From contig NZ_AP022573.1 of NCBI RefSeq assembly GCF_010729105.1, positions 4,092,001 to 4,156,000 on the forward strand: a DNA stretch of 64,000 nt, written 5' to 3'. The stretch is from Mycobacterium saskatchewanense. Its GTDB lineage: Bacteria > Actinomycetota > Actinomycetes > Mycobacteriales > Mycobacteriaceae. The notes beneath the pieces are model-generated. The model worked only from the letters and a program-made list of their open reading frames with translations, did not search any database and was not told the origin of the DNA. Position 1 is the stretch's first letter, and every line of letters begins with the position of its first letter. Both the position numbers and the translations under genes were made by a program. This document shows, piece by piece, positions 37,429 to 45,155 of the stretch.

Positions 37429-38025
37429 TCAGCCCTCGCCGAGCGCGCGGTGCAGCGCCTTCTTCGCGTCGGTCAGGGCTTCCAGCACCGTGGCCCGAGT
37501 CCCGGCGAGCTGCTGCTTCTGCTCGTCGGTGCCGGTCCAGGTGATGGTGCGGGCCAGCCCGGCGAGTTCGAAGAGCTCCCGGCGGATCTTGAACGCGTCG
37601 CCGAACTTCGCCGCGCGGCCCAGGAAGGCGTGCGCGGTCTCGCTGCTGACGCCCCGCCAGGCCAGCAGGTTGCGGCCGAGTTCGGTGAGCGTCGCCACGC
37701 CGTCGTCGACGCTGACCGCGCCCCGGCCCGCGAGCACGCCGATGGCAAGCTCCGCGAGATCCTGCGGCGGGGTGAACGCGCCGTCGGTCGCGTCGGACAC
37801 CCGCTGCACGATCTGAGCCGCGTCGGCCGGGCCGTCGAGCAGCAGCGCGGCGGTCACGAACGCCGCCCGCCGCAGATCCGGCCGGCCGTGCTTGCCGGGG
37901 CCGCCCGGGCCGCCGGGCCCGTGACCCCAACCGGACCCGCCCCAGTCGCCGCCGAAGCCCGGGCCCCCGAAGCCGGGGCCCCCGAAACTGGGGCCGCCGA
38001 AACCGCCGAAAAATCCACCAGACAT
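37429..38025 (-). CDS. PadR-like regulator with Gly/Phe-rich N-terminus
   Basis: This 198-residue protein starts with about 45 residues dominated by Gly, Phe and Pro (FGGPGFGGPGFGG), then a winged-helix-like domain (DLRRAAFVTAALLLDGPADAAQIVQRVSDATDGAFTPPQDLAELAIGVLAGRG) and a helical C-terminus. The domain order resembles PadR-type regulators with Gly-rich leaders. AAAGGAATTGAG precedes the ATG. A palindrome 29 bases upstream is a probable autoregulatory operator. Exact family is inferred. Confidence 0.72.
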   Translation of the reverse strand: MSGGFFGGFGGPSFGGPGFGGPGFGGDWGGSGWGHGPGGPGGPGKHGRPDLRRAAFVTAALLLDGPADAAQIVQRVSDATDGAFTPPQDLAELAIGVLAGRGAVSVDDGVATLTELGRNLLAWRGVSSETAHAFLGRAAKFGDAFKIRRELFELAGLARTITWTGTDEQKQQLAGTRATVLEALTDAKKALHRALGEG

Positions 38026-38053
38026 CTCAATTCCTTTCGTCTTCGCACCGGAG

Positions 38054-38070
38054 TATCAACTTCCTTGATA
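38054..38070. promoter_or_regulatory. Palindrome, candidate operator of the Gly-rich regulator
   Basis: TATCAA and TTGATA arms flank a 5-base cttcc spacer (17 bases, perfect arms). It lies 29 bases upstream of the regulator start on the minus strand, where its promoter should be. Confidence 0.6.
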
Positions 38071-38265
38071 CCACCGGCGGAACGGAAGCGCCCGAAGCTG
38101 GAGAGTCCGGTGAGACGCCGGGATCTGGTTCACCGCCGCATGGCGTGGCATGCCGCGGGATGCGGCGCACCCCGGCGCATGATTTCATAACACCGTTTGC
38201 GAAAGTGGCCTACGGGGAGAGCGCGCCGGGTGTATGCGGCCCGGTTAACGGATTGGTGGTAGCGA

Positions 38266-39102
38266 ATGGATCGTCGCAGCATGTTGTTGATGACGGGGGT
38301 CGGCATGCTGGGAGCCGCGATGCGGATGCCGGGGGCGTGGGCCGCCCCGTCGGCGCCCGAGGCGCCACCGTCCGCGACGGGCGGGCCCTACATCTTCGCC
38401 GACGAGTTCGACGGCCCGGCGGGTTCGCCTCCCGACCCGGGCAAGTGGACGATCCAGACTTGGCAGGATGACGTGTTCCCGCCGGTCGAAGGCATCTACC
38501 GGGACGACCGCCAGAACGTGTTCCAGGACGGGCACTCGAACCTCGTCCTGTGTGCCACGCATGACCTGCTGAGCAACACCTACTACAGCGGCAAGCTGCG
38601 CGGAAACTTCCGCAGCATGATCAACCAGACCTGGGAAGCGCGGATCAAGCTGGACTGCCTGTTCCCCGGCCTGTGGCCCTCGTTCTGGGGTGTCAACGAG
38701 GACCCGCTGCCCGACGGCGAGGTCGACATCTTCGAGTGGTACGGCAACGGCCAGTGGGCGCCGGGCACCACGGTGCACGCGGCGTCCAACGGCAAGACCT
38801 GGGAAGGCAAGTCCATCCCCGGCATGGTGGACGGCAACTGGCACACCTGGCGCATGCATTGGGGCGAGGACGGGTTCCAGTTCTGGCGGGACTACGTCGA
38901 CGGTGCCAAGCCGTACTTCAGCGTGCCGAACAAGCCCATCCCGGTCCACGGCAACCCGACCGACCTGCGGTGGCCGTTCAACAACCCCGGCTACTGGATG
39001 ACCCCGATGTTCACCCTGGCGGTCGGTGGCGTCGGCGCGGGCGACCCCGCCCAGGGCGTCTTCCCGTCCTCGATGCTCATCGACTACCTGCGCATCTGGT
39101 AG
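38266..39102 (+). CDS. Exported GH16 endo-beta-1,3-glucanase, Rv0315-like
   Basis: This 278-residue protein has a twin-Arg-like signal (MDRRSMLLMTG, cleavage near AWA) and a GH16 jelly-roll domain with catalytic motif GEVDIFEW (Glu152 nucleophile, Asp154, Glu157 acid/base). It matches Rv0315. It should cleave beta-1,3-glucans outside the cell. The ATG follows GGTGGTAGCG. Its stop is 3 bases from the stop of the convergent GT-C gene. Confidence 0.9.
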   Translation: MDRRSMLLMTGVGMLGAAMRMPGAWAAPSAPEAPPSATGGPYIFADEFDGPAGSPPDPGKWTIQTWQDDVFPPVEGIYRDDRQNVFQDGHSNLVLCATHDLLSNTYYSGKLRGNFRSMINQTWEARIKLDCLFPGLWPSFWGVNEDPLPDGEVDIFEWYGNGQWAPGTTVHAASNGKTWEGKSIPGMVDGNWHTWRMHWGEDGFQFWRDYVDGAKPYFSVPNKPIPVHGNPTDLRWPFNNPGYWMTPMFTLAVGGVGAGDPAQGVFPSSMLIDYLRIW

Positions 39103-39105
39103 GCG

Positions 39106-40626
39106 TCACCGCACCGCCCTGAGCACCTGGACCAGGTTGTACTGCCAGCGCTCGACCAGGCGGAAGCCGAGGTCGTGCGGGACGGCGAAGGCGGGGGTCG
39201 GGCCGTAGACCGGGCCGGGTGGCAGCGCCGGGCCCTGTTCGTGCGCGGGCAGCGACGGGTCGGCCTGGGTGATGATCCACACCACCCGGCAGTGGCTCAA
39301 CGGCTGCGCGACGACCTCGGGGATGAGGTTGGTGTCGAAGACGTCGTTGCGGTCGGTGGCGCGCTGCCACAGGGTCAGGTCGACGAGTTTTCGGTAGGCG
39401 TCCGGCCGGGCGGCCAGGAGCGGGCGCATCGGGGCCGGCATGAACGTCACCGTGTCGTTCACCAGTAGGCAGTCACCGGGCGCGGCCTGCGCGTCGATGA
39501 GATCGGCCACCTGGCTGTAGTCCATCCCGTATTTCGCGTATTGATTGCGTTGCGCCAGAACATAATTCGGGACCGCCGCGACGGCGAAGAGGCCGACGAG
39601 CGCGGCGGTCACCCACGGGCGGGCCGCCGCCGCGGCGGCGCAGACGCCGAGGATCAGGGCCATCGCCGGCGCGGTGAAGGACAGGTAGCGCGGCGTGTAG
39701 ATGGGGTGAAAAAGCCCCGACCACAACACAATCAGCGCCGTCGGTATGGCCAGCCACGCGACAGCGATCGTCAGCAGCTGCCGATCTCCCCGGGTGGGCC
39801 CGGATGCCCTGAGCCACCCGACGGCGGCCGCGGCGATCAGCAACGCCGACAGCACGGCGAACCACGGGCTCCGCTCGAAATACTGCTGGACCGCCACGTC
39901 TTCGAGCGTGCGGCGGCCGATCGGCGGCACCCACTTGATCTGATGCGCCTGCCCGGCGACGGCGGCCAGGAACGGCGTCAGCGCGCACACCGCCACCGCC
40001 GAGGCAATGACGAAGCGCACCAAGGTGGTTCGGGTGCGGCAGTGGGTGCAGAGGAACACCGCGTGCGCCGCCAACATCAGCACCAGGTACGCGTCGAGCA
40101 GGACCGACGCGGCCGCGGCGACCCCGTACGCCAGCCAGGCCCACCCGGTCGGCCGGCGGGCGGCGGCCACGAGCAGCACAGTCAGCCAGACGGCGGCCGC
40201 CATCGACAGCGCGTACGGCCGGGCCTCGATGCCCGCCCAGGTGCTGCGCGGCAGGATCGCGCAGAAGGCCCCGGACGCCAGCGCGACGGTGCGCGTCGAG
40301 AGCTGCCGGGCGAGCACCACGACGCCGGCCGCCGCGATCCCGACGGCCAGGCCGCTGGGCGCGCGGGACCAGAATTCGGTGGGGGGAAAGACCCGGAACC
40401 AGCCGTGCATGAGGAGGTAGTACAGGCCGTGCACGGCGTCGACGTTGCCGAGCATGTGCCACAGCTGGCCGGGCGAGCGGCTGTAGGAGGCCGAAATCGT
40501 CGCGGCCTCGTCGTACCAGAAGGACGGGCGGCCGGCGCCGGCCAGGCTCACCGCGGCGGCCACCACCGCGACGATCAGCGGGTCCAGCGCCCCCTTCGGC
40601 ACTGTCCGCAGGCCGCCGCGAAGCAC
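39106..40626 (-). CDS. GT-C fold membrane glycosyltransferase (PMT_2/mannosyltransferase-like)
   Basis: This 506-residue protein has about ten to eleven membrane helices. The first extracytoplasmic loop carries RPSFWYDEAATI (about 33-44), the acidic DE motif of GT-C enzymes that use polyprenyl-phosphate sugars. The C-terminal 110 residues are a periplasmic domain (DCLLVNDTVTFMP...). It probably transfers a sugar, often mannose in this family, to a cell-envelope acceptor. Start GTG 40626 has no good ribosome site. Confidence 0.8.
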   Translation of the reverse strand: MLRGGLRTVPKGALDPLIVAVVAAAVSLAGAGRPSFWYDEAATISASYSRSPGQLWHMLGNVDAVHGLYYLLMHGWFRVFPPTEFWSRAPSGLAVGIAAAGVVVLARQLSTRTVALASGAFCAILPRSTWAGIEARPYALSMAAAVWLTVLLVAAARRPTGWAWLAYGVAAAASVLLDAYLVLMLAAHAVFLCTHCRTRTTLVRFVIASAVAVCALTPFLAAVAGQAHQIKWVPPIGRRTLEDVAVQQYFERSPWFAVLSALLIAAAAVGWLRASGPTRGDRQLLTIAVAWLAIPTALIVLWSGLFHPIYTPRYLSFTAPAMALILGVCAAAAAARPWVTAALVGLFAVAAVPNYVLAQRNQYAKYGMDYSQVADLIDAQAAPGDCLLVNDTVTFMPAPMRPLLAARPDAYRKLVDLTLWQRATDRNDVFDTNLIPEVVAQPLSHCRVVWIITQADPSLPAHEQGPALPPGPVYGPTPAFAVPHDLGFRLVERWQYNLVQVLRAVR

Positions 40627-40649
40627 ACCGCTATGCTGCCATTCGAACG

Positions 40650-40655
40650 TATGAT
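40650..40655 (+). promoter_or_regulatory. -10 hexamer for leaderless mRNA
   Basis: TATGAT lies 6 bases before ATG 40662 of the small hypothetical gene. Confidence 0.6.
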
Positions 40656-40661
40656 CGACCG

Positions 40662-40967
40662 ATGGGCGACCTCGCGTCGATCGGATACAACGGGCAGCCT
40701 GTCCGCAGCCCGTTTCGGGTGGTGCGCCCGCCGGTCGCGGTCCTGGTCGACCTGACCGTGCTGTTCCCGCGCGAGCCGCACCGCTCGGGCCGGTATCAGC
40801 CCAACGGGATGCAGCTGCACAAGGTGGTCGAGGGGCGGCTGAGCTGCTGGGGGATCTGCGAGCAGGGCGACTGGTGGGGGCTGGTCACCTACCCGATCGA
40901 CTACGGCGCGAAGCGCAGGAGCGTGACGCACTGGGTGCCGGCCTGGACGTTGCGCCGCAAAAGTTAG
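40662..40967 (+). CDS. Conserved hypothetical protein, 101 aa
   Basis: This small soluble protein is rich in aromatic residues (CWGICEQGDWWGLVTYPIDYGAKRRSVTHWVPAW), consistent with a compact beta domain. I recognise no family. The start is supported by the leaderless promoter at 40650. It precedes the first GAP gene by 25 bases on the same strand and may be cotranscribed with it. Confidence 0.65.
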   Translation: MGDLASIGYNGQPVRSPFRVVRPPVAVLVDLTVLFPREPHRSGRYQPNGMQLHKVVEGRLSCWGICEQGDWWGLVTYPIDYGAKRRSVTHWVPAWTLRRKS

Positions 40968-40992
40968 CCGGTGGATGCGATGATTCCTGCCC

Positions 40993-41661
40993 GTGGAGAC
41001 AAGTTGGGGAGCGCTGCTGGTCCGGCTCTTTGCGCTGGCGCTGGTGATCGCGCTCTCGCCGATCACGGTCATCCCGGCGGTGCTGGTCCTGCACGCGCCC
41101 CGGCCGCGCCCGACCGGCCTGGCGTTCCTCGGCGGGTGGGTGGTGAGCTTGGCCGCGCTGACCGCACTGTTCGTCGCCGCCTCCGACCTGCTGGGTGGGC
41201 TGCACAAGTCGCCGCCCACGTGGGCGTCGTGGGTGCGGGTGGCCTTCGGGTCGGCGCTGATCCTGTTCGGCATCTACCGTTGGCTGACGCGGCATCGAGA
41301 GGGGAGCGCCCCCGGCTGGATGCGGTCGTTCTCGAGGCTGACCCCGCTGCGCGCGGGCGTCACCGGGGCGGTGCTGGCGGTGGTGCGGCCGGAGGTGCTG
41401 ATCATCTGCGCGGTCGCCGGGTTGGCCCTGGGGACCGACCGGCTCGGCGCCGGCATCTGGCCGGCCGGGGCGTTCTTCGTCGCGGCGGCCGCGTCCAGCG
41501 TCGCCATCCCCATCCTCGGCTACGTCGGCGCCGGTGACCGCCTCGACGACGCGCTGGAACGGCTCAAGGTCTGGATGGAGCAGAACCACGCCGCGCTGCT
41601 CGCGGTCGTCCTGGTGCTGATCGGACTGATGGTGCTTTACAACGGAATTCACGCGCTGTAA
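40993..41661 (+). CDS. GAP-family (GPL-addressing) membrane protein, copy 1
   Basis: This 222-residue protein has six predicted membrane helices and the family pattern SPITVIPAVLVLHAPRPRPTGLAFLGGWV near residue 22. GAP proteins are associated with transport of glycopeptidolipids or other surface lipids in mycobacteria. A close paralogue follows immediately, so the pair arose by tandem duplication. The substrate is not evident. The start is GTG without a clear ribosome site. Confidence 0.82.
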   Translation: METSWGALLVRLFALALVIALSPITVIPAVLVLHAPRPRPTGLAFLGGWVVSLAALTALFVAASDLLGGLHKSPPTWASWVRVAFGSALILFGIYRWLTRHREGSAPGWMRSFSRLTPLRAGVTGAVLAVVRPEVLIICAVAGLALGTDRLGAGIWPAGAFFVAAAASSVAIPILGYVGAGDRLDDALERLKVWMEQNHAALLAVVLVLIGLMVLYNGIHAL

Positions 41662-41676
41662 AAGCCGCCGGTCGCG

Positions 41677-41682
41677 TAGATT
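41677..41682 (+). promoter_or_regulatory. -10 hexamer for leaderless GAP copy 2 mRNA
   Basis: TAGATT lies 7 bases before ATG 41690, so the second GAP gene has its own promoter despite tandem arrangement. Confidence 0.55.
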
Positions 41683-41689
41683 GCTGCCC

Positions 41690-42373
41690 ATGGCAGGAAG
41701 CTGGGTTACCGTCGGGACCGGTCTCATCCCCCTCGGCCTGGTCATCTCGCTCTCGCCGCTCACCGTCATTCCCGCGGTGCTGGTGTTGCAGGCACCCCGG
41801 CCGCGGCCGAGCGGCCTTGCCTTCCTTGGCGGTTGGTTGTTCAGCCTGGCCGCGCTGACCGCGCTCTCCGTCGCGGCATCCGGCCTGCTGGGTGGACTCG
41901 ACAAGTCGCCGCCGCGGTGGTCGTCGTGGCTGCGGGTCGTCCTGGGGTCGCTGTTGATCGTCTACGGCATCGTCAAGTGGTTCACGCGGCACGGCCACAG
42001 CGAGTCGCCGGGCTGGATGCGGTCGTTCAGCACGATCACGCCGACCCGGGCGGGGCTGATGGGGGCGGCACTGGCCGCGGTGCGGCCCGACGTCGCGCTC
42101 ATCTGCGTGCCGGCCGGGCTGGCGATCGGCGGCAGCGGGCTGGGTGCGGGCGGTGACTGGCTGGCCGCCGCGTTCTTCGTCGCCGTCGCGGCGTCGAGCG
42201 TCGCGGTCCCGATCCTGGCCTACGCCGCCGCGGGCAACCGCCTCGACGACACGCTGGTGCGGCTCAAGGACTGGATGGACAAGAACAACGCCGCCCTGCT
42301 GGCGGCGGTCCTCGTCGTGATCGGTGCGATGATCCTCTATCACGGAATCGACGCTTTGACCCATCACCGGTAG
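41690..42373 (+). CDS. GAP-family membrane protein, copy 2
   Basis: This 227-residue protein has six membrane helices and aligns along its length with the upstream copy (SPLTVIPAVLVLQAPRPRPSGLAFLGGWL; MRSFSTITPTRAGLMGAALAAVRP). The ATG at 41690 is preferred to TTG 41681 because of the promoter spacing. Its end overlaps the convergent HExxH protein gene by 10 bases. Likely a surface-lipid export accessory. Confidence 0.82.
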   Translation: MAGSWVTVGTGLIPLGLVISLSPLTVIPAVLVLQAPRPRPSGLAFLGGWLFSLAALTALSVAASGLLGGLDKSPPRWSSWLRVVLGSLLIVYGIVKWFTRHGHSESPGWMRSFSTITPTRAGLMGAALAAVRPDVALICVPAGLAIGGSGLGAGGDWLAAAFFVAVAASSVAVPILAYAAAGNRLDDTLVRLKDWMDKNNAALLAAVLVVIGAMILYHGIDALTHHR

Positions 42374-43092
42374 CCGCCGTCGGACAGGCCGGCATCCTCC
42401 TCGAGCCTGTTCGTCTTGCCAAAGACCAACTCGCGCACCAGTTCCCACGCGTAATCGCGCAGCATGCCGGCGTAGCCCTTCGCCGCCCACTGCCGGGAGT
42501 GCCGCTCCTCGTGGTGCAGCAACCGATCCAGGTCGACGTGCCAGGCGCGTCCCGACCGGACGATGCGGCGCAACTCCCCGGCGGGGTCGGCGACGCCGCC
42601 GAGGTTGAGCATGAAGATGTCGCCCCACGTGGTGCCGCCGCGCCGGCTGAACTGCCGCTGGATCCTGTTGCCGCCCACGCCCATCAGGATGCCGTTCGGG
42701 GTGGCGACTAGTCGCCCGCCGTTGCGGTGGACGAACCCGACGTCGCGGGCGTAGGTCCAGGCGTTGGCGTGTTGCCGCTCGGCGATTCGCGCAACCTCGT
42801 CGGCGGAGTAGGGCGTCGGGGGAAAGTCCCCGGCGTCCCCCGCGGCGCCGTAGTCGGTGGCCGCGTTGAGGACATAGGTCAGCAGCGCCGCGCGGCGCGC
42901 GCGGCCCCCCGGGATGCCGGGGGGTAGCAGGAAGAAGGACTTGCCGTCGGGGTCCTCGACCTTCTCCATGCCGTCGAGGACCCGGAAACTTTCGGCGGTG
43001 ATGCCGTGGCGTCGGGCGATCTCGGCGACGACGGGGCGGGGCACACCCCGCCGCCCGGCGTTGCGCAGCCACTCACCCGAGAGATCCGCCAT
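42364..43092 (-). CDS. Hypothetical protein with HExxHxxQ metalloprotease-like motif
   Basis: This 242-residue protein carries HHEERHSRQW near residue 210, an HExxHxxQ zinc-site signature like that in DUF4157-type predicted peptidases. No signal peptide or membrane helix is visible. The central region (RNGGRLVATPNGILMGVGGN...FSRRGGTTWGDIFMLNLGG) is Gly-rich and resembles beta structure. I do not know a characterised relative. The ATG at 43092 starts MADLSGEWLRN. It is divergent from the PAP2-DAGK gene with 25 bases between. Confidence 0.7.
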   Translation of the reverse strand: MADLSGEWLRNAGRRGVPRPVVAEIARRHGITAESFRVLDGMEKVEDPDGKSFFLLPPGIPGGRARRAALLTYVLNAATDYGAAGDAGDFPPTPYSADEVARIAERQHANAWTYARDVGFVHRNGGRLVATPNGILMGVGGNRIQRQFSRRGGTTWGDIFMLNLGGVADPAGELRRIVRSGRAWHVDLDRLLHHEERHSRQWAAKGYAGMLRDYAWELVRELVFGKTNRLEEDAGLSDGGYR

Positions 43093-43104
43093 CGACCAGA
43101 ACTC

Positions 43105-43110
43105 TAGGGT
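43105..43110 (+). promoter_or_regulatory. -10 hexamer for leaderless PAP2-DAGK mRNA
   Basis: TAGGGT lies 7 bases before ATG 43118. Confidence 0.55.
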
Positions 43111-43117
43111 GTAGCGA

Positions 43118-44608
43118 ATGAACAAGCGGCCCTGGCAACGCGCGCGCGGCGTCAAGCAGATCACCCGGGGGCTGGGCACCCTGGATCGGGAGATCTTCGA
43201 AACGATCGCCGAGACACCCACGCCGCTGCTCGACACGGTCATGCCGCCCCTGACGCGCGCGGCCGACCATTCCAAGCTGTGGTTCGCCATCGCGGCGGCC
43301 CTGGCCGCGTCGGGCAACAATTCCGCCCAGCGTGGCGCCATTCGCGGCGTCGTGACGCTGGGGGTCACCAGCCTGGTCACCAACCAGGTCGCCAAGCGCA
43401 TCCGCCGCCGCCCGCGTCCCGGGTACGACCTGGTGCCCCTCGCGCGGCAGGTGCGCCGCCGGCCGGTGTCGAACTCGCTGCCGTCGGGGCACTCGGCCAG
43501 CGCCGCCGCGTTCGCGGTGGGGGTCGGGCTGGAGAACCCGATGCTGGGCTTCGGCCTCGCGCTGCTGGCCGGGCTGGTCGGGCTGTCGCGGGTGGCGACC
43601 GGCGCGCACTATCCCGGCGACGTGGCCGCCGGATTCGGCATCGGCGCCGGCGTCGCCGTGCTGGGGGGTCGGCTCGTGCCGCCCATCGCGGAGACCGCCC
43701 TGCCGCGGACCGAACCCCTGCGCGTCGAATCGCCGGAGCGACCCGACGGCTCCGGGGTGGTGTTGGTGATCAACCCCGCCTCGGGCAGCGGCACCGGGGC
43801 CCGCGTGGTCGACGAGGTGCGGGACGCGCTGCCCGAGGCGGAGATTCGCGAACTGGGCCCCGACGACGATCCGCTGCAGGTGCTGCGCGACGCGGCCGGG
43901 CGCGCGGAGGTGCTGGCCGTGGGTGGCGGCGACGGCACCGTGGCGACGGCCGCGACCGTCGCGGTCGAATCGGACCTGCCGCTGGCCGTCTTTCCCGCGG
44001 GCACGTTCAACCACTTCGCCAAGGACATCGGTTGCGACAGCGTGGCCAAGACCGTGGACGCCATCCGGCGGGGCAGCGTCGCCTGTGTGGACGTGGTGTG
44101 CTTCAACGAAAGCCAGATGGTGCTCAACACCGCGAGCATCGGCGCCTACCCGACGTTCGTCGAGCATCGGGAGAAGTTGGAGAAGCGCATCGGCAAGCCG
44201 CTGGCCGGCTTCTATGCGATGCTGCACACTCTGCGCAAGGGTCAGCCCGTCCGGATCAGCTACGACAACAAGACCTTGCTGACGTCGCTGTTCTTTCTCG
44301 GCAATTCGCTCTATCTGCCAACGGGATTCGCGCCGTCCCGCCGCACCCGCATGGACGACGGCCTGATCGACGTCCGCATCCTGGAGGCCGGCCGACCCCT
44401 GGCCACGGCCAGGATCCTGACCGCGCTGGTGTTCGGGCGCCTGCAGCGCAGCCCGCTCTACCACGAGCTGCAGGTGCCCGAGTTCAGCTTCTCAGCCGTG
44501 GACGGCCCGACGGTGATCGCGCGTGACGGCGAGGTCGGCGACAAGTACGACCGGGCCAGCTTCAGCGCGAAGTACCGTGCCCTGCAGGTATTTCGCCCGC
44601 TTCCGTGA
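43118..44608 (+). CDS. PAP2 phosphatase fused to diacylglycerol/lipid kinase
   Basis: This 496-residue protein joins two enzymes. The N-terminal 200 residues form a PAP2 membrane phosphatase (KRIRRRPRPG, PSGHSAS, SRVATGAHYPGD). The C-terminal 290 residues form a DAGK-type kinase with INPASGSGTGA, GGGDGTV and PAGTFNHFAKD, the nucleotide-binding motifs. Phosphatidic acid phosphatase and diacylglycerol kinase would run opposite reactions, so the real substrate may be a polyprenyl or other lipid. Both active sites look intact. A leaderless promoter fits the ATG. Confidence 0.87.
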   Translation: MNKRPWQRARGVKQITRGLGTLDREIFETIAETPTPLLDTVMPPLTRAADHSKLWFAIAAALAASGNNSAQRGAIRGVVTLGVTSLVTNQVAKRIRRRPRPGYDLVPLARQVRRRPVSNSLPSGHSASAAAFAVGVGLENPMLGFGLALLAGLVGLSRVATGAHYPGDVAAGFGIGAGVAVLGGRLVPPIAETALPRTEPLRVESPERPDGSGVVLVINPASGSGTGARVVDEVRDALPEAEIRELGPDDDPLQVLRDAAGRAEVLAVGGGDGTVATAATVAVESDLPLAVFPAGTFNHFAKDIGCDSVAKTVDAIRRGSVACVDVVCFNESQMVLNTASIGAYPTFVEHREKLEKRIGKPLAGFYAMLHTLRKGQPVRISYDNKTLLTSLFFLGNSLYLPTGFAPSRRTRMDDGLIDVRILEAGRPLATARILTALVFGRLQRSPLYHELQVPEFSFSAVDGPTVIARDGEVGDKYDRASFSAKYRALQVFRPLP

Positions 44609-44617
44609 CGGTCGCCG

Positions 44618-44959
44618 CTACGCGCGCGGGCACAGATCCTGCTGGGCGTAGGCGATCAAGTCGTTGGCCTGCACCGGATTCAGCCCCTTGGCGCCGAGGT
44701 CGGCGTCGGAGGTTTGCAGCGCCAATTGGATCAGCTGCCCGGGGGTGGCCCCATAGCCCAATTGGCTGCAGATCTTCCAGCCCGTGACCAGCAGCGCGGA
44801 GTCGCCACCCCCGACATCGCGGATGCCGACGTTGTGGAGGTCGTTGAGGTAAGAGCTGTCGTCGGCCTGCGCGGGGCCGGCCAGGACGATCCCGACCACA
44901 AGGAGCGGGCCCAATGCTGCCGAGCCCAGAAATTGGCGTGAGCACCGCTGCGCTGCCAT
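44618..44959 (-). CDS. Exported DUF732 protein
   Basis: This 113-residue protein has a signal peptide cleaved near AQA-DDSSYL and a DUF732 domain: YLNDLHNVGI, then two cysteines (WKICSQL; QQDLCPRA) that probably form a disulfide. DUF732 proteins are abundant small secreted mycobacterial proteins of unknown function. GAAGGAGAAGC precedes the ATG. It is convergent with the PAP2-DAGK gene. Confidence 0.87.
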   Translation of the reverse strand: MAAQRCSRQFLGSAALGPLLVVGIVLAGPAQADDSSYLNDLHNVGIRDVGGGDSALLVTGWKICSQLGYGATPGQLIQLALQTSDADLGAKGLNPVQANDLIAYAQQDLCPRA

Positions 44960-45155
44960 AACTGCTTCTCCTTCGAGGTGTTTGCCGCGCGAATTGGATG
45001 GCGAATTTTTGCACGAAAACGGGGGCGTGAATACGTCGCGCGGTGATTCGGGATGAAAAGGCGGCGAGGGGGCCGGTGAAGGGCGGCGGCGCGCCCGCCC
45101 GGGTAGCGTGTTAAGCCGGTCCGGGGGAGGAAAGCGTGAAGGTTTTGGCGGTGCG

